This document shows, in pieces, positions 36,641 to 48,239 of a stretch of DNA of 64,000 nucleotides. The notes under the pieces were generated by a model. The model did no database searches. It was not told where the DNA came from and worked only from the letters and a program-made list of their open reading frames with translations. Where the stretch lies: positions 51,669,924 to 51,733,923 of the forward strand of contig OX393581.1 in the NCBI GenBank assembly GCA_947652605.1, given 5' to 3'. This DNA is from Elmis aenea. Lineage: Eukaryota; Arthropoda; Insecta; Coleoptera; Elmidae. Each line of letters begins with the position of its first letter. Positions within the stretch are counted from its first letter, which is position 1. The position numbers were made by a program, and so were the translations under genes.

Positions 36641-39016
36641 TTATTGTATATTTTTACACAAAGAATCGTAAAACAAACCCCAGTCCATATTTTTCAAATT
36701 TTTGTAACCACATTTGTGGACAATATGTTCGCATTCGTTCTCCAATTTATTCTGCTTTATAATAATTTCAGATAGCTCCGAAGAAGAACCATCTCTAACG
36801 ACAAACGTTTTGGCCCAGTTATCGATTTCATCGACTGTTTTCATTATTTTATTTTTATGTTTGGTATTCACATTTTTTTGGTCGTATTCACAAATGGCCT
36901 TCAACTTAACGCAGTGGTTTTCAAGGATTGTCAATGTGTAAATGGCATTTGCTTTAAATTCATCTTCTTGTTTGTGTTTTACGGCATCTTCCACGACGTT
37001 AGTGCCACTATCAGTTTGATCTTTGCGGTATTGTATGGGTAAAGTGATGCTATGGCCGTTGTCGCTTTGAGCGCTAACATGAAGGATGCCGTTGGTGTCT
37101 ACAGAAAATGTTAAAATAACGGAATATCCAGGAGGTCTTTGTGGCAATTTCAGTTCGCTCGTTCCTAGACAAGTGTTGTTGGCTACCAAAGGACGCTCTC
37201 CTTCGTAGATTGTCCAACGTATAGCGCTTTGCTTGTCCATATATGTCCGGAAAATCGAACTAACTGTGTACGGAATGGGTGTATTACGAGGAATAATAAT
37301 CTGCATTATTCCTCCTTGCACCTCAACACCTAGGGATAAAGATGTTATATCGGTCATGGTGTATTTAGGGGTTTTGTTTTCTTTACTTTTATATAAAGAG
37401 GCAGCAACGGCTGCCCCATAAGCAACAGCTTCATCTGGATTAATGTCTTGATGAATTTTTTTCCCTTTGAATAGTTCCTTTAAAATTTGTTCAATTTTTG
37501 GAATTCTCGTGGAACCTCCAACCAGGATTATGTGGTCTATATCGTCAGGGGTTAGTTTCGCGTCAGAAATGCATTTTTTGACTATATTTATCGATCGTTC
37601 AAATAGTTTTGCATTAAGATTCTCAAAATCTTCACGCCTTACTTGTACGTTAATTTTTGAACCTGATCCTTCTGTGTCTAATAATTTAATCACGTCTTTC
37701 AATTTGGTGCTCAAGTTATGCTTGATTTTTTTGGACTGGACGTTCAGACGGCACATATTTTCTTCTTTTGATAAATCCATGCACACGTTGGTAGATTTTG
37801 CTTTAACGAAATCCGATAGGTTATGGTCGAAGTCGTTTCCTCCTAGTAGGGCATCTCCAGCAGTAGTTCTTACGGCGACTTTACCGTTTTTCACTGAAAC
37901 AATTGTTACATCAAATGTTCCTCCTCCAAGATCATATACTAAAGTATTGTTTGATGTATCGATATTATTCTTATGTATGTAGGCCATGGCAGCTGCTGTG
38001 GGTTCATTAATAAACTTGATGACTTTTAGGCCTGCCAATTCTGCAGCTAACTTCGTGGCCATTCTTTGGAAATAATTGAAATAAGCCGGTACGGTAATGA
38101 CTACTTCAACAACTTTTTTCCCAAGTGTTTCCTCGGCAAATGTTTTTAAGTGTTGCAACAAAAGGGCGCTAATTTCTTCGGGATTATATTTTTTCCCACC
38201 ATTTTTAACAACGATAAGTGGTTTGTTATTTTCATCACCAATGACAGCAAAAGGCCAATATTTCAAGTTTTGTTGTATTGCAGGGTCGGCAAATATCCTG
38301 CCAAGCATTCTTTTTGAATCTGTAAGTTAAAAATGTAATGGACCACAAAAATCTTATATTATTGAAAAGAATAAAAGAAGATCTTGTTCGTGAAATCATA
38401 GCCAACTATGTTTTTTTTTTTCATTTATGAAAATGCAAGTAATTTATTTAAGAATTTAAAACACATTAAAACAAATTAATGTATTAATTTTACAGTGCGT
38501 AAGAATATCTACAACTTTTTTCCCAAAACTATTTTTGTATTATCAAATATAATCGAGTTATTAAAGATTTAAAAAAATAAGACCTTTTTAAATTGGATTT
38601 AGGAAACAATTTGCCTAATATAAACTTCTTTGTAGCTCTTACCGTTCACGAGATCCCAATAGTGTCTCTTTTATGTTGACCACCCTGTATAGTGCCCCAA
38701 AAGTATATGAAAATAAACTACCATAAACATAAATAAATTTTTGGACACCTTGTACAGACCTTATCCAATATGATTGTTGTTTATTTGCACGTAAATATTT
38801 CTTACCATAAATTACATTTTTAGGATCAACTTCTTGCTCTTCTTTGGCCAATTTCCCGATAATAACTTTACCATCTTCGGAAAAATGTACAACAGAGGGC
38901 GTAGTTCTTTTACCGAATTTGTTTATTAATATTTCAACGTTATTATCTTCTCTCAATGCAGCTACGCAACAGTTGGTCGTTCCCAAATCGATTCCTATAG
39001 CGCATGAGCTATCCAT
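36641..39016 (-). CDS. Hsp70-like chaperone H2 (two exons, 629 aa)
   Basis: Exon 1 39016-38806 and exon 2 38319-36641. It starts [19 protein letters not shown] and has VYDLGGGTFDVTI, ILVGGSTRIPKIEQIL and SLSLGVEVQGG, with a short helical lid. The linker region reads KYTMTDITSLSLG, lacking the usual Leu-rich motif. PAYFNYFQR replaces PAYFNDSQR. The end is LCKNIQ without EEVD, and the stop overlaps AATAAA. It is a close paralog of H3, and over the substrate-binding part the two are almost identical even at silent sites. An acceptor-like TTGTTTTAG sits 10 bases before the ATG, so a non-coding first exon further upstream is likely. Confidence 0.92.
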
Positions 39017-39504
39017 TTGAATGATTCCTAAAACAAATTAAGAAAAATCATTCATTTATTTTTGACTAATTTCACCTAAAGTCAGACTGATAATACCAGT
39101 TTCCGAGTATTTAAAAACTTTCCTTTTTATATACTATTGTAGATATTACAATGAAATTTGGTATCCAAGCGTTATCGTATTTTTCTGTTTTTTGAAAAAT
39201 TATAAAAGGTAACAGGTCTAAAATGTTTTATTTTAACGTCTAACAATCATTGTTGACAAATAAAAAATTGAAAGTTAAAGCGTTGGTTGATCAAGTGTAA
39301 AATTTTGTGATACAGTGCGATCTAAAAATGTAAATCTTACAGATCCATAAATTATTAAAATTTCGTTTTGCGATACTTACAAAATTATTTAAAAACAAAA
39401 ATGGAAAACCATCTATGTGTTTTCACCACGAACGACGACTTCAAAAACTAAAATAATAATAAAAAGCAATACAACAAAATGTTAATATTGTTAGTTATTA
39501 GCTC

Positions 39505-39600
39505 ACCTCGATATTTAACAACTTATTTTATTTTATGTTCGTCTGCAACTTTTATTGCAACTGCAATTATCAAGCTGATATCTTATCATGCCAATTTGAT
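39505..39600 (-). promoter_or_regulatory. Probable 5' UTR exon donor and GATA motif of H2
   Basis: On the - strand, AAATATCGAG|GTGAGC resembles an exon end, and GATAAGATATCA lies just upstream (39576-39590). Both are conserved at H3 (43930 and 44009-44023). The exon itself is inferred from this conservation. Confidence 0.4.
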
Positions 39601-39869
39601 CCAAAAGTCAATAATGCAGCTCTTAGCATGTAGAAACTAAATTGAATTAAGATAGATTACTTGGATACTTAAAAATATATTCAGACTGAAAAGATTTTAT
39701 ATAAACATTAGCCAGTCTTTATTGTTTTCTACCTTACTTGTGTTATCACAGGCCGGTCTACAGTAGACCGTAGTTTTCCTTTTTTTCGTTTTTCATATCA
39801 AATCATAAAATCATAATTTCTTCTTGTCAGAAATAGATTATGACTCTTTGAATACATAGTTATTATTAC

Positions 39870-40075
39870 CGCATATTACATTCCCAGGGTCAATTATCAA
39901 CTTGTTCTCTTGCCATTTCACCCATAATAATTATATTGTCCTCTGTAAAATGTACGGGGTGAGAGTTGATCCCAAATAGTTTTGAATCATTTCCACGTAT
40001 CCATTTTTTTCCACTGCCATACAACAGTTCGTTGTACCCAAGTCAATTCCAAATATTGGTTTAATAACATCAATT
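39870..40075 (-). pseudogene. Dead copy of an H1-type Hsp70 first exon
   Basis: Closely similar to H1 exon 1 ([16 protein letters not shown] DNA is recognisable), but the start ATG reads ATT and small deletions break the frame near 39950. No matching second exon follows before H2. It is the trace of the H1 5' end copied along with the H2/H3 duplication. Confidence 0.8.
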
Positions 40076-40079
40076 TAGT

Positions 40080-40700
40080 TCTTTATTATAAAATAAAGAA
40101 GTTAAAATGAATGTTTCTTATTTAAAAAATACATATTGATAAACGGAAGTTAAAAAATTACTCACTTTCTGTATTCTCCAGATCTAATACCTTTTGATTT
40201 CACTGATTTAAAAATCTTGTCAGTTATGTAATTTTTGTTTCTTAAAGATGTAAAATGAAGTTTGATTTGCAAATGATTATCAACAACCCATTTACGGTTA
40301 ATTATTTATTATATTTATCTAAACTTAATTGTAAATAACGAATAATAAATGAGAATTATACGAAAATATAAACGCAAAATAATTAGTAGCTTTTGGTATA
40401 CTTTTAGAAATTAAAAACCAACATCGACAAAATAAAATTCTATGTTGACTATCTTAATTTAAATTCCGATAACACATTTGAAAAATGCTTGCACGCTTTT
40501 AAATATCTTGTTATAAACACTAAAGCTCTATCTTCAAAAATAAAGAAGTTATAGAGCAGGTAAGTTCTTACCGAGACGTTCTGTATTATAGCTCCTAACT
40601 TTTTTTGTAAAAAAAATTACTTTTGTTTTACCTATTTTCATGTTATTTTTGGTCCTGTTCAAATATTTAATTACCCTGTATATTACTTATGTTTAAGGAT
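40080..40700. repeat. Segmental duplicate, second copy (pairs with 34560-35660)
   Basis: Matches the upstream DNA of H1 with interruptions, and lacks the piggyBac-type insert. No gene inside. Confidence 0.7.
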
Positions 40701-40900
40701 AATTTATTAAAAAATTATACAATTTCAGTTATGAGTACAAATAAGTTTAATTAAACATCATATATTTTTATGAAGAATCTCTTGTAGATTTGTGAAAGCA
40801 GCTTCGAGACTTTAGTCTCTTCAGAGGAAGAATCTTATTATTTACAAATAGTTGTAAGGAAAACTGGTTAAAATAAAATGATAGAGTTGTAATAATTCGT

Positions 40901-43261
40901 TTATTGCATATTTTTATGCAGAGCATCGTAAAATGATCCCCAATCCATATTCTTCAAATTTTTATAACCACATTTGTGTACAATATGTTCACATTCGTTC
41001 TCCAATTTATTTTGCTTGTTAATAATTTCAGATAGCTCCGAAGAAGAACCATTTGTGACGACAAACGTTTTGGCCCAGTTATCAATTTCATCGACTATTT
41101 TTATTATTTTATTTTTATGTTTGGCATTCACATTTTTTTGGTCGTATTCACAAATGGCCTTCAACTTAACGCAGTGGTTTTCAAGGATTGTCAATGTGTT
41201 GATGGCATTTGCTTTAAATTCATCTTCTTGTTTGTGTTTTACGGCATCTTCCACGACGTTAGTGCCACTATCAGTTTGATCTTTGCGGTAATGTATGGGT
41301 AAAGTGATGTTATCGCCGTTGTCACTTTGAGCGCTAACATGAAGGATGCCGTTGGTGTCTACAGAAAATGTTAAAATTACGGGATATCCAGGAGGTCTTT
41401 GTGGTAATTTCAGTTCGCTCGTTCCTAGACAGGTGTTATTGGCTACCAAAGGACGCTCTCCTTCGTAGATTGTCCAACGTATAGCGCTTTGCTTGTCCAT
41501 ATATGTCCGGAAAATCGAACTAACTGTGTACGGAATAGGTGTATTACGAGGAATAATAATCTGCATTATTCCTCCTTGCACCTCAACACCTAGAGATAAA
41601 GATGTTATATCGGTCATGGTGTATTTAGGGGTTTTGTTTTCTTTACTTTTATACAAAGAGGCAGCAACGGCTGCCCCATAAGCAACAGCTTCATCTGGAT
41701 TAATATCTTTATGAACTGTTTTCCCTTTGAATAGTTCCTTTAAAATTTGTTCAATTTTTGGAATTCTCGTGGAACCTCCAACCAGGATTATGTGGTCTAT
41801 ATCGTCGGGGGTTAGTGTCGCGTCAGAAAGACACGCTTTGACTATTTTCATCGATCGTTCAAACAGTTTTGCGTTGAGATTCTCAAAATCTTCACGCGTT
41901 ACTTGAGCATCAATTTTTGTACCTGATCCTTCTGTGTCCAATAATCTTAACGTGTCCTTCAACCTGGTGCTCAAGTTATGCTTGATTTTTTTGGACCGGG
42001 CGTTCAATCGGGTTATATTTTCTTCCGTGGATAAATCCATGCACACGTTGGTAGATTTCGCTTTAACGAAATCCGATAGGTTATGGTCGAAGTCGTTTCC
42101 TCCTAGTTGAGTATCACCAGCAGTAGTTCTTACGGCGACTTTACCGTTTTTCACTGAAACGATAGTCACATCAAGCGTACCTCCTCCAAGATCGTACACC
42201 AGTATGTTGTTTGATGTATCTATTTCATGCTTATGTATGTATGCCATGGCAGCGGCTGTGGGTTCATTAATAAACTTAATAACTTTCAGGCCTGCCAATT
42301 CTGCAGCTAACTCCGTGGCCTTTCTTTGGAAATAATTGAAATAAGCAGGTACGGTAATGACTACGTCAGTGACTTTTTTGCCAAGTGCTTCCCCGGCAAA
42401 AGTTTTTAAGTGTTGCAACAAAAGGGCGCTAATTTCTTCTGGTTTATAATTTTTGCCTTCATTTTTGACGACGATAACTGGTCTGAGGTTTTCATCACCA
42501 ATAACGGTAAAAGGCCAATATTTCAAGTTGTGTTGTATTGCTGGGTCGTAAAATATCCTACCAAGCATTCTTTTTGAATCTGAAAGTTTAAAATGAAATG
42601 AATAGCTAAAAATATGAAAAAAAAAATCAGCACAACTCAATAGTCCTACACCTAACAGTAAAAGTACTCATGACTAGACAAAAATCAGTTTTGCATTAAA
42701 TATTTTATTTAGTCATTTCATATATGCCCACCCAATAATTTCGCGTCCTTTAAAAAAAAAAGAAATGGCTAAGCAACCATATCAATTATATGTATACTTT
42801 GGGGGACATCTTCCTCCATTTCTAAACCTCTTAACAAGGGTTCAAAATGTTAAATGGTTAAATATAACATTGAAAAGGCTATGCAAACTGCATTAAGTGG
42901 TGTATGAAAATTCATTATTGCAGAAAAAACTATTATGTGTTGGAAGAACATGCACTAAAAATATAAATAAATTTGGAACACCTTATGTAGGCCTTATCCA
43001 ACATTTTTGTTATTTTTACTCTTCTTTATTGACACGTAAATATAACTTACCATAAACAACATTTTTAGGATCAACTTCTTGTTCTTCTTTGGCCAATGTT
43101 CCTATAATAGCTCCATCATTTTCGGAAAAATATACAACAGAAGGCGTAGTTCTTTCGCCGAATTCGTTTGTTAATATCTCGACATGATTATCTTCTCTCA
43201 AAACAGCTACGCAGCAGTTGGTCGTTCCCAAATCGATTCCTATAGCGCACGTATCATCCAT
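40901..43261 (-). CDS. Hsp70-like chaperone H3 (two exons, 629 aa)
   Basis: Exon 1 43261-43051 and exon 2 42579-40901, with the same exon lengths (211 and 1679 bp) as H2. It starts [19 protein letters not shown]. Phosphate loop 2 reads VYDLGGGTLDVTI, with Leu for the usual Phe. It shares the altered linker (KYTMTDITSLSLG), FNYFQR and an EEVD-less end (LHKNMQ) with H2. Stop and AATAAA overlap. Differences from H2 concentrate in the nucleotide-binding domain, while the substrate-binding part is nearly identical. Confidence 0.92.
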
Positions 43262-43927
43262 TTCAAAATATTCTTAACCAAACATTCGTTTTTACTTATT
43301 CCACCTAAAATTTCAGATTTAAAAAACTCATTTTTAGACACATTAATGAAACAGTTTCTCGGGTGATTATACAGGGCTTAAAAAGTTGCTTCGGCAATGT
43401 TTTAACACATTTAAAATATTTCATACTCCAAAGAAGTTATAGACTATTTTCAAAAATTGTATTTTCCGGGTTTTCCTAATTTTCTAGGATACCGTTTAAG
43501 ATATTTCCAATTTCTCTTTGGATTATCAATAAGCACAAAATTTAGTAAGTTTTGCTACTATAATAAGCCCATGCTTAAACTCAAATATCAATCACCCTGT
43601 ATAAGACATATTTATAGAGATATAAGCTTGATTATGATTTAATGTTATCTTTATTTTAATCTGTAAAATACCGTTTAACTGATAAATTTTAGCAACGAAT
43701 TAAAATTAGCCAACACAGGGATGTAGCTCTTCTCCAATATATTATTTAATCTTTGTATAAACGAAAATTTAAGACAGTCTATTAGCAATATACCTTTACA
43801 AAATGATTCAAAAACAAAAAAGTTGGAAAACCATGTATATGTTTCCAATACAAACGAACACTTAAAAAATTAAAATTACAATAAAAACCAACACAACAAT
43901 ATCAATATTTTATTGTCGTTATTCACT

Positions 43928-44025
43928 TACCTCGATATTTGATAACAACTGAATTTTACGCTTCGTATCATTTATGTTTGACTGCAAATTTTAATTAATT
44001 ATCAAGGTGATATCTTATCGTGCAT
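43928..44025 (-). promoter_or_regulatory. Probable 5' UTR exon donor and GATA motif of H3
   Basis: AAATATCGAG|GTAAGTG on the - strand, with GATAAGATATCA at 44009-44023, mirrors the arrangement at H2. An acceptor-like GGTTAAG lies 12 bases before the H3 ATG. Confidence 0.4.
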
Positions 44026-44365
44026 ATTTGATTATGAAGTCGATAATACAGCTGGAGTGTGCAGTAACAAAATTGATTTTAGATCAATTTCTTTAAAATG
44101 CTAATACTCCAAATAACTTAAAAATATATTTAGGCAGCTAAAATTTAATTTTAACATCAGCTAGTCTTTACTGTGACGTTCTACCTGACTGGTATTATCC
44201 CATAATACTTAATTGTTTCTTCCATTAATGTTCATTCTTGTACGATCATTCCTTGAAAGTTTCTTAATTTTATGCTGTAAATTTTCAATGTGGCTATAAC
44301 TCAAGGATGGCCAGACTAGACAGTTAAATGTGACACTTATTCTGTAGGCTGGCTATTAGTATTTA

Positions 44366-44940
44366 TTTTGTTCTTATGGGAAAGTTTTGAACAAAAGAGG
44401 CGTAAACAGAAAGCTAACTGAAGTTATAAAAAGTATATACTTAACAACTGAAAATGTAGTACGAGTAAACGAAAAAACATGTGATGGTTTTATAACAAGA
44501 AGAGGTGTCAGACAGGGAGGTGTTGTGAGTCTACTATTTTTTATAACAATGGACGAAATGTCCAAAGAGGTAAACCAAGATCCAAGGAAAACACACCTAG
44601 GATATAGGAAACTTCGTTCGGTGTTCCTAAACGGACTATTGTATGCCGATGACATAATAATATTCGCAACCAATAAGAAAGACCTACAGGAGAGAATGGA
44701 TAAATAGAGTATAAGTATGAGAAAATTTGGGATAAATACAAACACGGAGAGGACAGAGATCATAGAAATTGCAAGCAGGATAGAAGGTATAGAGATACAA
44801 CTAAGGGACGAAGAAATAAAAGAAACTAACAGACTAAAATACTTAGGAACGTATACGCGACCAGATGAGGACATACTAAGCAGGATACAAAAGATCATAA
44901 TTTTTTCTAATCAGAAAAAGCTAATGGTTCTTTGAAGAGT
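44366..44940 (+). mobile_element. LINE reverse transcriptase fragment
   Basis: Two frames separated by one stop encode RT motifs: RRGVRQGGVVS, then LLYADDIIIFA (the YADD catalytic box), an INTNTERTEI stretch and LKYLGTYTRPDEDI. Nothing of the endonuclease or 3' end is evident. A degenerate non-LTR retrotransposon. Confidence 0.75.
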
Positions 44941-45568
44941 AGAACAAAATCATCTGCAAACAGTATACAATTTATGTGTGCATCTCTAGACAGTTTGATT
45001 CCTTGGCTACTGTTTTATAGTTTCGTTTTTCATTGTATCTTCCTGGTCAACTGCTTTTAGAATAAGTGAGTTTGTACCCTGTCCAATGTCCATACTATTA
45101 TCTCAACTGCAGCTATTCTCTTATTTAGCTCTTCAAAATTTGCCATTCTCTGGAATTATTGTTCCTAAATATTTGAAAATTGCCACTTGCTCCATCATTT
45201 CTTGTTCTAACATGATTGAAACAGTTTAATGATTCTTCACCATAACTACGGCATATTTACTATCGCTTACAATTAAATAAAGTACTTTTTGTTTTAATAG
45301 AATTAGTTTTAGTTCAATGTATTATTGCTGCCTAAATTAAAACTGTATATTACAAAAATAGTAATATTTATTCTACTTTTCCCGTATACTTTTAGCCATT
45401 GGCCTGTTTTTTTTATTTAAAAAATTGATAATTACAATTACTAAGGGGCGAAGCGAAACAATTGCTGATTAAAGTTGAGAGGATAAAAAATTCAGCGCAG
45501 GCCAATTAATTGACAACGGCCCACTGAGAGTTTTAATTACCCCCCCTAAAATGGACAGCTGGATCGTG

Positions 45569-46850
45569 TAGGCGGAGCCCTCTGTTGGTGACATTTTCTA
45601 CTTATATATTGTACCAGGAGCACATAAAGGAGGTGACGAGAAAGCTACGACATATGCGACTGCTACAACCAAGTGTTAAAAAGAGACAAACAGCGTCTTG
45701 CATTTCCGTATTTTAAGCATGTTTACATTCTGTCAACCATAACAGCTGATCTTAAATGATTTTAAAAAGTTAAATTTTAGCGTTAATAACGTCATTCTGG
45801 GTAAACTAAGAAATATGTGCTTTATAAATGTAAATAATCTTTCAATAAATGTAAAATTCAAGACATATACATTGAGAAAAGTTTAGCATTACAAAACACG
45901 CGGTAGTTTCAAAAATTAAAAACTATTTATAACTTTTTTCATGCCTTCGACTATTTTTTAAATAACAATTATTTAACCTTAGTTTAGCTAATGTATCTCA
46001 AAATGTGGTATGAATTTTAGAAAAATAAAACCACCCGTTTTTGCGTGCTTTGCAAAAGTATTTGCAGATATTAAAATATTGTATCCTTGCTATAAAACAA
46101 ATCGCTCTCTTCCTACGAACTTCGATAAATCCAAAACGATGTTTCATAAAATTAATGTATGTCGACATGCGGTAAAAATTTCAGAAAAATAAAACCACCC
46201 GATTTTGCGTGCATGCATTTATAATTATTATAAATTCTAAAATCGTGTAAGCTGCGACCTCTGTTGGTGACATTTTCTACTTATGTATTGTACCAGGAGC
46301 ACATAAAGGAGGTGACGAGAAAGCTACGACATATGCGACTGTTACAACCAAGTGTTAAAAAGAAACAAACAACGTCTTTCATTTCCGTACTTTAAGCATG
46401 TTTACATTCTGTCAACCATAACAGCTGATCCTAAATGATTTTAAAAAGTTAAATTTTAGCCTTAATAACGTCATTCAGGGTAAACTAAGAAATATGTGCT
46501 TTATAAATTTAAATAATCTTTTAATAAATGTAAAATTCAAGACATATAAATTGAGAAAAGTTAAGCATTACAAAACACGCGGTAATTTCAAAAATTAAAA
46601 ACTATTTATAACGTTTCTCATGCCTTCGACTATTTTTTAAATAACAGTTATTTAACCTCAGTTTAGCTAATGTATCTCAAAATGTGGTATAAATTTTAGA
46701 AAAACAAAATCACCCGTTTTTGCGTGCTTTCCAAAAGTATTTTGCAGATATTTATATTTTGTATCTTTGCTATAAAACAAATCGCTCCCTTCCTACGAAC
46801 TTCGATAAATCCAAAACGATGTTTGATATAATTTTGAAATTGATAGAGCA
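45569..46850. repeat. Direct duplication, two ~600-bp copies, offset 679
   Basis: 45580-46200 and 46259-46830 are closely similar (landmarks TCTGTTGGTGACATTTTCTA, GGAGGTGACGAGAAAGCTAC, AACTTCGATAAATCCAAAAC). Short open frames inside are not conserved between copies. At 46857 it is followed by CAGTGGCGGATCCAGAGGG, a hAT-like end. Confidence 0.65.
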
Positions 46851-46981
46851 TGTTTTCAGTGGCGGATCCAGAGGGAGGGTAAATGGGGTAATTACCCCCC
46901 CCTAAGACTAAGATGTTTAAAAAAAATAAGTTTTAAAATATTTCCTGCGTTCTCGCTTTTTAGTCCCCTCTAGGGTCATCT

Positions 46982-47025
46982 AAAAAAATCTAATAACTTG
47001 TTACAAAAAGTTATTAGATTTTTTT
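46982..47025. repeat. Perfect 17-bp stem hairpin
   Basis: AAAAAAATCTAATAACT at 46982-46998 is the exact complement of 47009-47025 around a 10-base loop. Confidence 0.7.
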
Positions 47026-47029
47026 GTTT

Positions 47030-47770
47030 TGTGCCCTAATCGACACCTTGATTTCTCAAATAGACGATCGATTTAAGTCAGTTCCTTAAATTTTACAAAA
47101 CTATAAATGCTGATATCTTTTGCTTGCCTGAACTGTTACAAAAATATGTAAATAAGTTTTACAAAAAAATTTTGGATGTTGTAAATGAAAAAGAACTTAC
47201 AAACGAAGTTTTTTAATATTAAATATAATAAAATAAAAATCCTTATTAAATATCAAACCACTAATCTGCTTTAATTTAACAAAAAAATATGTATTATAAA
47301 GTTTTCCCCAACATTTACATTGCACTTAGAATTTATTAAACACTTCTGGGTCACTGTGGTGAGTGCAGAAAGCTCGTCTGGTAAATTAAAATTATTTAAA
47401 ATATACCTCAGATGTACAATGTCTCAAGAGAAACGTAATTTTTTAGCAATATTATCCATCGAAAAAAAAAGAAGATACAATGAGAAACTTTGAAGATGTA
47501 ATTCAAAAATGGGTTGTTCAATGTCCAATCTTAAACCGATGTTTCATAGAATAAAAAAATTAAACTATTGTGGTTTTGTTGTGTTGTAATAAAAACTTAT
47601 TGTTGTTAATAAACTTATTATGCATTTCAGTAAATACCAACCCGAAATATTGGATATAGGAATTCAAATTTTATTAGTTCAATGTAAAAATTTTCTAAAT
47701 AAAATTTTTATAGGGGGCCCCAAAACTAATTTTTGCATCCGGGCCTCGACATATAGATGACCGGCCCTGA
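47030..47770 (+). mobile_element. Degenerate hAT transposon, 3' part
   Basis: Broken frames read IDTLISQIDDRFKS near 47040 and, near 47340-47500, VSAESSSGKLKLFKIYLRC then MSQEKRNFLAILSIE, the order seen in the hAT dimerisation region. Near 47755 the - strand sequence CAGGGCCGGTCATC forms a hAT-type terminus. Several stops; inactive. Confidence 0.65.
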
Positions 47771-48239
47771 TAACTACTATTGCTTTTGTCTTTCTTATTC
47801 TTATGATAATATTGGATCTTCTTCATGTATCTGCTCATGCACCTAGATTTGAAAAAAAAGAAGGATAATTTGAATTAAACTCGTTTTAATTACTTTGAAA
47901 AACTTTATTTAGTGTTAATTATTCGTTTTATGGCAAGATACTCAATATATTTTACTGACGACTAGGTGTTAATTTTTATTTTCCATATTTTTCTTAATTT
48001 CTAATCTTTATTAAACCCCTACAATTCGATAATTTGAAATGAACAACGTTTTATATTTGTTGGATAATTAATAATGCATGATAAATAACGCGCAAAATAT
48101 GTCTACATTTAAATGTTTTAGCTGAGAATTTTTTCTAAAATATTTTACATTTTCCAATAGTTTTTACGCAATATCTTTATTAATTTTTGTGATGTTATGT
48201 TGTTATGATCCTAAACTGTTTGATAAAGACAAAATTGCT

